From: Thecamonas trahens ATCC 50062
Lineage: Eukaryota > Apusozoa > Apusomonadida > Apusomonadidae
Reading direction: 5' to 3'
DNA: 64,000 nt
Assembly: GCF_000142905.1 (NCBI RefSeq)
Contig: NW_013657671.1
Location: forward strand, 386,498 to 450,497
Both the position numbers and the translations under genes were made by a program. This document shows, in pieces, positions 1-8,898 of this stretch. The notes below the pieces were generated by a model that worked only from the letters and a program-made list of their open reading frames with translations, was not told where the DNA came from and did not search any database. The first letter of the stretch is position 1. The number at the start of each line of letters is the position of its first letter.

Positions 1-122
1 NNNNNNNNNNNNNNNNNNNNNNNNNNNNNNNNNNNNNNNNNNNNNNNNNNNNNNNNNNNNNNNNNNNNNNNNNNNNNNNNNNNNNNNNNNNNNNNNNNNN
101 NNNNNNNNNNNNNNNNNNNNNN
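1..122. other. assembly gap (N run)
   Basis: Run of N at the left edge. The 5' part of the HECT ligase gene to the right probably lies in or beyond it. Confidence 0.99.
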
Positions 123-353
123 AATGGGGGCTTTCGGTGTACAGTTGACGTTCACTTCCGAGAATCCGCCCCCCCCCCCCCCCCGCCCCTTCCCCCACCC
201 GTGCCCTTCCGTGTGAGGACAATGGCATTTGGCCAATGGCTGACCATGGCACACCATCGTTTCCTTCCCAGAGAGACCACCACCTCACCCAGGGCGCACC
301 GAGCCATGCGTCGGCGAGGAAGGCGAGGCTCTACTCAGAGGAGTTCTTCACAG

Positions 354-643
354 GAGACTAATGATCTGGGCCCACTTCCAGACGGTATGTAGTGTATAGG
401 ATGAGCCAGTACGAGGGTGGAAGGGCGTGGTTGCTGGTGTGTGTGTGTGGGGGGGGTTTGGGGGTTTGGGGGTTTGGCCCATGTTCGGTCGTCCGTACAC
501 TGGTTGCGTTCGTTCCAGCCACACGTGCGAGTGGTTTGTCAGCCGAAAGCAGTGGCTGTGGGTGGGAAGAGGGGGGTGGGTGGGTGGGAGGGGGGGGGGG
601 GGGGGGGAAGTTGTGGAGGTGGTCATTACTCATGTGTGTATGT

Positions 644-695
<52 letters not shown>

Positions 696-2870
696 GGCTG
701 GGAGGAGCGGGTCGACTCGCGCGGACGCAAGTACTATGTCGACCATACGACGCGGAGCACGTCGTGGAACGACCCGCGGCTGACCAGTGCTGGCGGTGGA
801 GGGTCTAGCAGCGCAGCTGGGGGAGGAGGGAGGAGCGCCAGTGCAAGCTCTGGTGGGAGGGCTCAGGCAGAGTCGGAGGAGGCTGCGCGACAGCAGTATC
901 AGTCGCGTGTGGCGCTGGTGGCGTCGCCGACGGCGTCGACTTCGACGACAGCGACGGCGGCGGACGGGACGGCTGCCGGAGAAGAGCCGCTGCCAGACGG
1001 ATGGGAGATGCGGCGGGCGGCCAACGGGCGAGTGTACTTTGTGAATCACAACGACCGCACAACATCCTGGGAGGATCCGCGGACGAGTAGCCGCGGCGAC
1101 GGTGGCGGCGGCGGCGGTGGCGGCAGCGGCGGTGGCGGTGCGGCGGCGGGTGCAGCGACAGCGGCGGCGTCGGCGTCTGATTCCGATGACGACGAAGACG
1201 ACGACGATGCTGGTGATTTGCCCGACGGATGGGAGGAGCGAGTCGACGGGCGCGGGCGGGTGTACTACGTCAATCACAACCAGCGGACGACGCAGTGGGA
1301 GCGGCCGACGAACGGCAGTCGTTCGCGGCGATCGCGGCGGTCACGGCGACGGGAGCGACGCGAGCGGCGGTCGCGGCGAAGCGGGAGCCGGGCGAGCACG
1401 ACTGAAGGGCCCAGCGCGTCGGCAGTCGCCGGCTCGACCACACCTGGGCTGCCGTCGGGATGGGAGCGGCGGACGGATGCGCGTGGGCGGACGTACTACG
1501 TTGACCACAACACGCGGACGACGCATTGGGAGGCACCGGCGCCGGTCACGGTGCCGGGAGCGAGTAGCGGCGGAGGCGAGCTTGGCCCGCTGCCGGCCGG
1601 GTGGGAGCAGCGGCTGACTGCGGACGGGCGGACGTTTTTTGTGGACCACAACACGCGGACGACGACATGGGAGGACCCGCGGCTTGTGGGCGGGGTGGCG
1701 ACGGGCGGAACGATCATTGTGCCCGAGTACCAGCGTAACTTTACCGCCAAGGTGCAGTACTTTCATGCGCACCACCCGCTGGCGCAAGGCGAGTGCATTG
1801 TCAAGGTTGCCCGCGAGACGATGTTCCAAGACACAGTGCCTGCCATCATGAGCAAGGATCCATCGGAGCTCCAGAAGCGGTACCGTGTTGTGCTCCGCGG
1901 CGAAGAGGGCTTGGACTACGGCGGCGTCTCCCGCGAGTACTTTTTCCAGATCTCGCGCGAGATGTTCAACCCGTACTACGGGCTCTTTGAGTACTCTGCC
2001 ACGGACAACTACACGCTGCAGATCAACCGGTTCTCCAACATCAACGAGGACCACTTGCTGTACTTCCGAGCCATCGGGCGGATCATGGCGGTGGCAGTCC
2101 TGAACCACAAGTTTGTGGACGCCTTCTTTGTCCGCCACTTTTACAAGGCCATGCTCGGCAAGCCGGCCGACGTCGAAGACCTCGAGCTTGTTGACGCCGA
2201 GTACGCGCGGTCGCTCAAGTGGATGCTCGAGAATGACATCACGGACATCATGTACGAGACTTTCACCGACTCACTGGAGGAGTTTGGCGCGACGCGCGAG
2301 GTGGAGCTCAAGCCCGGCGGCGCTGACATAGACGTGACCAACGAGAACAAGGCCGAGTACGTGAGGCTGGTTGTCAACTTCCGGCTCGTCGACTCGGTTA
2401 AGGACCAGATGAACGCGTTCCTCACCGGGTTCGGCGAGGTCATCCCCATCGACGCGCTGGGCATCTTTGACGAGAAGGAGCTCGAGCTGTTCATTGGCGG
2501 CATTAACGACATCGATGTCGACGACTGGGAGCGCAACACCATCTACCGCTCGCCCTTCCATCGCCGCCACAAGGTCATCAAATGGTTCTGGAAAGCTGTC
2601 CGCTCGTTCTCTGCCGAGCAGCGCTCGCGGCTCCTCCAGTTTGTCACCGGCACGTCCAAGCTCCCGCTCGGCGGGTTTGCCGAGCTCTACGGCTCCAACG
2701 GCAAGCAGCAGTTTACCATTGACAAGAAGAATGGCTCGCCCAACTCGCTCCCGGCCGCCCACACTTGCTTCCTCCGCATCGATCTGCCGGTCTACCGCTC
2801 GTACGACCAACTCCGCGAGAAGCTGCTTTACGCTGTTGAGGAGGGTCAAGGCGCATTCATGATGGAGTAG
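354..2870 (+). CDS. NEDD4-type HECT E3 ubiquitin ligase with five WW domains (5' partial)
   Basis: Transfers ubiquitin to substrates that the WW domains recruit through proline-rich PY-type motifs. An exon ending at 384 reads GPLPD. A phase-1 intron at 385-696 (donor GTATGT, acceptor TTAG) splits WW1, which resumes at 697 with [19 protein letters not shown]2 to WW5 lie near 983-1085, 1211-1310, 1443-1537 and 1584-1685, separated by Gly/Ser/Arg-rich linkers. The HECT domain fills about 1745-2867. Its catalytic cysteine is codon 2766-2768 in [11 protein letters not shown], and the acidic C-terminal tail typical of the family follows. NEDD4 relatives carry an N-terminal C2 domain; none is visible, so the gene most likely continues into the N gap. 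The start of the first visible exon is tentative: an acceptor-like CACAG ends at 353, but the reading frame is open back to about 201. Confidence 0.9.
649..693 (+). repeat. (TG)n microsatellite inside the HECT-gene intron
   Basis: A near-perfect GT/TG tract ends three bases before the TTAG acceptor of the 385-696 intron. A poly-G run lies further upstream at about 592-607. Read through in frame it gives a false Cys-Val repeat. Confidence 0.9.
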
Positions 2871-2923
2871 TGAGCGTTGCCCACCAACGGAAGATATCTT
2901 GAACCGAAGATAGCATCTGCAGA

Positions 2924-3856
2924 GTGGCGGGAGTGGCGGAGTGGCGGAGTGGTGGGTGCGGTGCGGGTGCGGGTGCGGGTGCGGATGCGGGTGAGGAGCT
3001 GCAGCCGTTGGCACCTGACGCTGGCGTCAAGGTGGGGAGCAGCGGTGCGATGCAGGCAAGTGGAAGCAGGGGGTCGGGCCATAGCTCGGAGGACAGACCC
3101 CGAGTGGAGCATGGAGTGCCTAGTCCGTTGCTGCTAACGCGGACTCGGGGAGGCGGCGAAGCAGGCACGGCCGATCTCGACGGTGTCCGCCACCTGGCCG
3201 GCTCGAGGTCAATCGCGCGCGACACGACGATCTCACGGTATTATGGGACGCACACACTGACGCCAGACGGGCCTCCTCCAGTCAACTCTGGAGAGTGGGC
3301 ACCAACGGTGGCGACGGTGGCGGATGTGACGGCCGGCCACGGAGCGGGCGGCCCGTCGAGGGCGCGGGCGGTCATGCTCGCAACGTACGGGACGACAACA
3401 ACAGAGGATCCGCGGGTGACCACTGCGCTGCCGTTTGATCGCTACGCTCGCGACTCGATTGCATCGCGGGCGTACGCCGGCTCGCCGGCGGTGCGCGCTG
3501 CCGACCGGGCGCGGCGGCAGAGAGTGGCGGACGCGGCAGGTCAGCTGCCGACGTCGGCGTCGACGAGGCGGCCGACCGGAGTGAGCCTCGGCCCCGAGGC
3601 TGCAGCAGAGAGCGTGAGGAGCGAGTCGCGGGGCGGCATCGCGCGCTCGGTGATGCGCAGCCAGTATTATGGGACAGATCCGCTGTCGCAGCTCGGAGGG
3701 AGTGGTGGCGCGCGGTGGGCGCGCGACTCGATCGCCGCCCAGCCAGTGCCGGTGTTGGGAAGCGGCGCGTCAGAGGTCGGCGCGGCGCGGCGGCGGACGC
3801 TGGAGCAGTACTACGGCACACACACGACTGAGATGCGCGAGCATGAGCAGCTTTAA
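2924..3856 (+). CDS. unknown protein with YYGT / ARDSIA short repeats
   Basis: Not recognised. The open frame gives up to 310 residues, low in hydrophobics and rich in Ala, Gly, Arg and Ser, with no transmembrane segment. A short motif recurs: ISRYYGTHTLTPDG, MLATYGTTTTEDPR, MRSQYYGTDPLSQ and LEQYYGTHTTEMRE. A second element, ARDTTIS or ARDSIAS/ARDSIAA, recurs between or before them. The repeats argue that the frame is really translated. The start is uncertain: ATG 2924 lies 53 bp after the HECT stop and opens in low-complexity GAGTGGCGG/GTGCGG DNA, while the in-frame ATG at 3050 (MQASGSRG) may be the true start. Spacing-repeat proteins of this kind are common in cytoskeletal or axonemal structures, but nothing here proves that role. 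Confidence 0.55.
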   Translation: MAGVAEWRSGGCGAGAGAGADAGEELQPLAPDAGVKVGSSGAMQASGSRGSGHSSEDRPRVEHGVPSPLLLTRTRGGGEAGTADLDGVRHLAGSRSIARDTTISRYYGTHTLTPDGPPPVNSGEWAPTVATVADVTAGHGAGGPSRARAVMLATYGTTTTEDPRVTTALPFDRYARDSIASRAYAGSPAVRAADRARRQRVADAAGQLPTSASTRRPTGVSLGPEAAAESVRSESRGGIARSVMRSQYYGTDPLSQLGGSGGARWARDSIAAQPVPVLGSGASEVGAARRRTLEQYYGTHTTEMREHEQL

Positions 3857-4099
3857 GGCGTATACTTATCCCTTAGCGGTACGGTCGTTCGGACGCGTTG
3901 TCGCGCGTCTCAAAGTGAATAACTCGATAATGATTGACTTCCCGGTGAGAGGCGCGCCTGCACGTGAAGGCGGTCGACACGTAGACGCCCACCTGAAGGA
4001 TGCCCAAGTTGACGTCGCTGTGACGGACGCCCGGAAGCACGCGCGAGGCGCGCGAGGTGCCGTACGGCACCGATCCGGAAGAGCGGCGGGCGCGGACGG

Positions 4100-4614
4100 T
4101 GCGGAGCTTGTCGTTGACGACCCGAGGACCGGGAAGGAGAGCATGACAGAGGTGAACACCGCGGCCGGACGGGAGAGCACGAAGACGTTGTGGATCTTCT
4201 TGCGACGGACGAGCTTGCCGGTCGGCGTGGCCGCGCAAGTGGTGGCACGCCATTCTTGTACTGGATTCTGGACGCCGCGCTCATCAGCGCGTACGCGCTC
4301 TACGCTGATGCGAGCCCATACCCCGCCATGACTCGCCTGGCTTTTCTCTACGACATCATCGTCGCCCTCTTGCCGCCAGCGCCGACGCCATCAGCGCCGC
4401 GCCATCGCTCAAGCGGAAGCGTCCCCCTGAAGCGGCTGCTCGTCATCACCACTTTCCCAACAAGTTGCTCTGCGACGCGACTGCCTCGCCTGCAGGAAGC
4501 TTCATGGAAAGCGATCGATCGTGGCCGCGGACCTTTTGCGCCGCGTGCGGCGTCCATGTCTGCGTCGCCAACTGTTTTCTGTTGTGGTTCACGTGTGGCC
4601 AAAGCAGCCATTAA
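4100..4614 (+). pseudogene. decayed piggyBac-like (PGBD, DDE_Tnp_1_7) transposase C-terminus
   Basis: Three pieces in different frames follow the order expected of the C-terminal third of a piggyBac transposase. KESMTEVNTAAG (about 4130-4165) resembles the MGGVDxxDQ segment. FLYWILDAALISAYALYAD (about 4250-4310) matches the family's hydrophobic helix before a NAY/SAY motif and is followed by RLAFLYDIIVALL. A Cys-rich end holds CLACRKLHGKRS in one frame and FCAACGVHVCVANCF in another, like the terminal zinc-binding region. A stop lies at 4612-4614 and TTAA tetramers occur at 4611 and 4721. No catalytic DDD part is recognisable upstream and the frames do not join cleanly, so I call a relic. The bases from 3857 to 4099 hold nothing I can assign. 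Confidence 0.5.
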
Positions 4615-4720
4615 CACAACTACTCTTTTACCGCTATTGATGGACGTTGCGCCGTATGCGGAGCGTCGCGGAGCGCGGCTTGCGCGATGGACAGATTTGT
4701 CCATTCCATACCGTAAAGGA

Positions 4721-5527
4721 TTAAACGAGGCCGGTGGCAATGAGGCGGTCGCGCATGGCCGGGTAAATGACCTTAGACTCGGTGCCCGAGACGGAAATGA
4801 CCTTGTCGAGAGAGGCGTAGTAGTCGAGGACCGGCTGCTTCTGGTCGTTGAAGATCTCGAGGCGGTGGAGGATAACCTCCTCCTTGTCGTCGTCGCGCTG
4901 GACAAGCGGCTCGCCGGTCTCATCGTCCTTGCCCTCCTCCTTGGGCGGGTTGAACGAGACGTGGTAAATGCGGCCCGAGCCCGGATGGACCCGCCGGCCC
5001 GAGAGGCGGCGGACAATCTCCTCGGCAGGCACATCGACCTCGAGAACAACGTCGACCGGGCGGATGGCGTCAAGCATCTTGGCCTGCACCAGCGTCCGCG
5101 GGAAGCCGTCGAGAATGATTCGCGGCGCGGCAGCAACATCGATCTTGGGCTTGACTGTGCAGCAGTATGGCAGGGGGTGAGTGGAGGGGGAGGGGGAGGC
5201 GGTGGGGAGGGAGAGGGGGAGATCGTTGCGAGGCGGCGTACGGAGGTCGAGAATGATGTCGTCACCGACGAGATTGCCGGCATCGATGGTGGCTTTGATG
5301 GCCTTGCCCTTGTCGGTGGCAAGGAAATCAGCATCAGAGAGGGCATCCCGAATGAGATCGCCCGTGGAGAGATGACCAAGAGCAAAGTCACGGACAAGCC
5401 ACTCGGCAATGGTGCCCTTGCCCGAGCCGGGTGCTCCAAACATAGCCACCGCCACCGGAGCTGCACTGCCCGTCGACAGCCTTCGTCCAGCCACAGAGGC
5501 AAGCGTCCGCACAGCAGTAGCAAACAT
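4721..5527 (-). CDS. adenylate kinase, probably mitochondrial
   Basis: Catalyses ATP + AMP to 2 ADP. The 239-residue product opens with MFATAVRTLASVAGRRLST, an Arg/Ser/Ala-rich stretch without acids, like a mitochondrial presequence. The P-loop is GAPGSGKGT, the AMP-binding segment HLSTGDLIRD and the NMP-binding signature ILDGFPRT. The long LID starts at LSGRRVHPGSGRIYHV and has no zinc cysteines. An 87-nt intron (5155-5241 on the plus coordinates; donor GTACG, acceptor CACAG) joins IILDL to LKPKID. Its length is a multiple of three, so it reads through in frame and would be missed by a naive call. ATG 5527 is chosen because the open frame further upstream is only the translated GAAC repeat. 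BBS1 is divergently transcribed. Confidence 0.92.
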   Translation of the reverse strand: MFATAVRTLASVAGRRLSTGSAAPVAVAMFGAPGSGKGTIAEWLVRDFALGHLSTGDLIRDALSDADFLATDKGKAIKATIDAGNLVGDDIILDLRTPPRNDLPLSLPTASPSPSTHPLPYCCTVKPKIDVAAAPRIILDGFPRTLVQAKMLDAIRPVDVVLEVDVPAEEIVRRLSGRRVHPGSGRIYHVSFNPPKEEGKDDETGEPLVQRDDDKEEVILHRLEIFNDQKQPVLDYYASLDKVISVSGTESKVIYPAMRDRLIATGLV

Positions 5528-5651
5528 ATGTGTAAGTGGTGAGTGTGTAGATGGGAGGTCGCAACGAGGAGTGGGTGGGCCAGAGGTGGTCATGGTACCG
5601 TGCTGCCGCCCACCACCATTCCCTGCCGCCGGCCGAGTCGTTTGCCAGACC

Positions 5652-5954
5652 AAACGAGCGAACGATGATGAAACGAACGGACGAACGATGAAGCGAACGA
5701 ACGGACGAACGATGATGAAACGAACGGACGAACGATGAAGCGAACGAACGGACGAACGATGAAACGAACGAACGAACGAACGATGAAACGAACGAACGGA
5801 CGAACGATGAAACGAACGAACGAACGATGAAGCGAACGAACGGACGAACGATGAAACGAACGAACGAACGATGAAGCGAACGAACGGACGAACGATGAAA
5901 CGAACGAACGAACGAACGGACGAATGAACGAACGAAACGAATGAACGATTGAAC
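5652..5954 (+). repeat. GAAC-based tandem repeat between the adenylate kinase and BBS1 genes
   Basis: About 300 bp of imperfect GAACGAAC/GGACGAACGATGAAAC units lie in the shared upstream region of two divergent genes. Several frames stay open across it and spell Arg-Ser-Phe-Val repeats. These are artefacts. Confidence 0.9.
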
Positions 5955-6125
5955 GCCTCCTGAGGGACCAGCCGGCAGCAGACAATGACCTCCCCGCGCC
6001 CCCCCTCCCCTCCCCTTCCCCCTCTCTCCCTCGTCACTCACCTCTCACATCAACACCCCCCCTCCCTTCAAGCAAGAGTCAACATCTTCACCGTCCACAC
6101 GGCTGGGTAGGGCAAAGAGACAGAG

Positions 6126-8124
6126 ATGGCGTCGTCGGGCGGACGGACATTGCGGGTGACGGCCACAGGCTCCAACATGACCACCGGTGGCGGCGGGAGG
6201 TCGGGCAGAGACGGAAGCAGAGGTGATGGAGGTGGTGAAGGCGGAGGACTGGGTGGTGTTGGAGGCTCAGAGCGGAAGAATAAGGGTGCGACGTGGCTGG
6301 AGGCATGGACAGACGCCATTGCCGGCTTGCGGACACGACCGGCTTGCATGGCTCTCGGCGACATCCATGGGAACGGCGAGTCTTCGTTGGTGGTCGGCGA
6401 CTTCAGCAAAGTCCTCAAGGTCTTTACTGGCAAGGCTCTGGCGCACGAGTCGCGCTTGCTGGATCCTCCCACGGCGGTGGTCACGTTTCACATCGGTGCG
6501 TCTGGCGGTGGCGGCGGTGGCGGCGGCGGCGGTGGGGCCGGTGCCGGCAGCTCGGCGGTTGGTGCGGCGTCGGCGGCGGTGGCAGTGGCATCAGGCGACG
6601 CGGTCTACGTCTTTCGCAACATGCACCCGTACTACAAGTTTTCGCTCCCACCGGCACCGCTTGTGCCCGGCGAGACCGAGCTGTGGGCCAAGATGCGGCA
6701 GCAGCCGCCGACGGTCGACCTGGCCGACGCTGCGGCCGAGCTGCGCGCGCTGTACGACACTGCGCCACACGACGCGCTCTCGTTCCTCTCTCTCGACGTG
6801 ATGCAGTGCAGTTCGCCGAGCGAGATCGAGGCGTACATCGACAAGACGCGCGGGGTGGCGCTGGAGCGACCGGGCGTTATCACGTGCATGGCGACGCTCC
6901 ATCGCAACTTTGACGACGACGCCGACAAGACCATGCTGGTCATCGGGACCGAGGACCGGCGGGCGCTCATTCTCGACGCCGCGTCGCGTGGACTAGAGAT
7001 TGCTGTGCAGGTCTCGCTGCCGTCGGCGCCGGCGTTTGTGGCGGTGGCCGGCCAGTACTCGGTCGGCTACCGCATCACCTTTGCCTGCCGCAACGGACGG
7101 GTGTACACGCTCAAGGCTGGGCGCTGCAGGGCAAGGCCATCGAGCTCGAGTCGCTCCCGCTCGGTCTAGAGATGGATGGCCTCAAGACGGTGCTGGTGGG
7201 ACGGCCGACGCCAAGGTCCACGCCTTTCACGCCAAAGGCAAGAAGCGGTACTCGCTCCACTTTGACTCGCCCATTCTCTCGATGGCCAAGATCTTTCTCA
7301 AGATGCGCAATCTGACCTCGCTGGCAGTGGCGCTGGCCTCGGCCGAGCTGCGGATCTTCTCGGGCCGGGCCCTGGTCTCTGTGGTCCAGCTCAACTCACC
7401 GGCGGCCGGCATGGTCTTTGGATGCTACCACCGCGAGCAGCGGACGCTGCTTATTGCGCACGAGTCCGGGGCGCTCTCGGTCAAGATGCTCCCGCGCTCG
7501 CAAGTCTCTGCACTGACCTCATCGGCAGGAGCGACGGGCCCGCTGGCCGAGCAAACCGTTCCGCTCGCCCTTCCGCAGCGGACGCAGGTCTGGCTGGACC
7601 AGGCTAAGCGTGAGCACTCGGCCGCACTCGGTATGCACCAGACGTACCAGAAGGCGCTCTTCCAGCTCAAGCTCAACACCCTTCGCGAGTACGTCAAGCT
7701 CCTGCAGCAGTCGGCCGGCACGTCGGCGTCGGTGACGGCGGCGGCGCTGCCGTCGGCGAGCGATAGCGAGGCCGCGCACCACGCGCCGCAGGTCACTCTA
7801 TCGCTCCGGCTCCTGGCCCAGATTGTGGGCCTCGGCCCGTCTTTCCTTGTCAAGATCACCGTGACCAACTCGTCGCCGTCGGCCGCTTCGGGCCTCTCGG
7901 TCGTCATCGGGCACAACCCCGAAGTGTATAGCATGCCGCGGTCTATTCTTCCACTCCCGCTCCTGGTTCCAGGCGTGCCCTACGTCCTTGCTCTCCAGCT
8001 CAAGTGTCTGGTCGAGGGAGCCTCGGACGCCATCACCGCTCTTGTCGTCAACTCGGGCTCGGACGTCCCGCTCATCTCGTACAAGCTCCAGGTTCCTGTT
8101 GCTGAAGTCATGCTCGATATTTAG
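6126..8124 (+). CDS. BBS1: BBS1, BBSome subunit
   Basis: Subunit of the BBSome coat that carries membrane cargo in and out of cilia. After a Gly-rich N-terminal extension of about 50 residues the protein matches BBS1: ACMALGDIHGNGESSLVVGDF, then VYVFRNMHPYYKFSLP, VITCMATLHRNF and AACRNG-like blade motifs, and a C-terminal GAE-type region ending LISYKLQVPVAE. Two frame breaks occur: near 7116 (TLKA should continue GKAIELESLPLGLE) and near 7200 (VLVG should continue ADAKVHAFHAKGKK). Each is repaired by one extra G in a G run. With both added the gene is 2001 nt, 666 residues, uninterrupted. A poly-Gly insert (about 6500-6540) lies in one propeller loop. I read the breaks as sequencing undercalls, not as gene loss. 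Confidence 0.93.
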
Positions 8125-8156
8125 TCGTGTTAAAGCCCGATGGGTGTGTTTGTGAG

Positions 8157-8210
8157 CTGGCTGGCTGGCTGGCTGGCTGGCGGGCGGGCTGGCGGGCGGG
8201 CGAGAACAAG
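8157..8210 (+). repeat. (CTGG)n/(CGGG)n tract upstream of MIC10
   Basis: CTGG repeated several times, then CGGGCGGG variants, between the BBS1 stop and the MIC10 start. Confidence 0.85.
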
Positions 8211-8256
8211 GCAGAGGACGACAGACACGCGACTCGAGGCAGCGAGACAGACAGCT

Positions 8257-8723
8257 ATGGCCGAGCAGGACGCCAATGCCAAGTTTGACCGGTGTGCGGA
8301 GAATGCAATTGTGAACACAGCCGTGGGCACTGTTGGTGGCCTTGCGGTGGGTGTCACTCTTCTGCGTGGTATGTCTGTGTGGGAGGGAACGGGAGGGGGG
8401 GAGGGGGAGGGGAGGGGGGAGGGGAGGGGAGGGGGAGGGAAGGGGTATACTCACAGGGAAGATGGAATTGGGACTGGGCTCGGGGTTGTGGCTGACGACT
8501 GTGACTGTGATTGGTGACTGGTGGCTGTGGCTGTGACCGTGACTGTATGCGTATGTGCATGGGTTTGTTGTCTGTGGTCGTAGGTCATCGACTGCTGCGC
8601 ATGGCTGCCATTGGTGTGGGCATTGGTATGGGCGTGGGCATGGCCTGGTCAAACTGCTCGTACGACTTTAACAACCCGGGCATTACCCATGGTACTGTCA
8701 TTCGCAAGGCTGATGCAAGCTGA
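8257..8723 (+). CDS. MIC10: MIC10 (MINOS1) MICOS core subunit
   Basis: Small inner-membrane protein that bends membrane at mitochondrial crista junctions. There are two exons, 8257-8368 and 8584-8723, joined across a 215-nt phase-1 intron (GTATGT...GTAG). The product has 83 residues. The N-terminus has the family WDRC-like segment (KFDRCAENAIVN), then a first glycine-rich hairpin helix (GTVGGLAVGVTLL). The second helix carries the GxGxGxG pattern (IGVGIGMGVGMAWSNC), followed by YDFNNPGITHG. The length and the two Gly motifs fit MIC10 closely. The intron is dominated by GGGAGG purine repeats. Confidence 0.93.
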
Positions 8724-8732
8724 TCTGAGCTT

Positions 8733-8847
8733 GGGCATAGGCCGAGCTAGGCTGGACTGAGCTGGGCGGGCCTTGGGCTGAGCCGAGCTGGGCCGAGCTG
8801 GGCCGGGCTGAGCCGAGCTGGGCCGAGCTGGGCCGAGCTAGGCGGGA
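8733..8847 (+). repeat. decamer tandem repeat GAGCTGGGCC
   Basis: About ten imperfect copies of GAGCTGGGCC / GGGCTGAGCC lie in the short space between two convergent genes, MIC10 (+) and the PHD/F-box gene (-). Confidence 0.85.
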
Positions 8848-8898
8848 TACGGGTGATTAAACAGCTGCGCAAACGGGAGGGCGATATGGTGGTACAGT

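Noticed and set aside
417-696. Open frame giving a Cys-Val repeat ahead of the HECT ligase
   Set aside because: It is the intron with its TG tract; a clean splice rejoins the split WW domain.
4721-6037. Long minus-strand open frame extending adenylate kinase through Arg-Ser-Phe-Val repeats
   Set aside because: The extension is the translated GAAC tandem repeat. The presequence-like Met at 5527 is a better start.
6126-8124. BBS1 as a pseudogene
   Set aside because: Both breaks are single missing bases in G runs; the rest is intact and conserved, and other genes show the same type of break.
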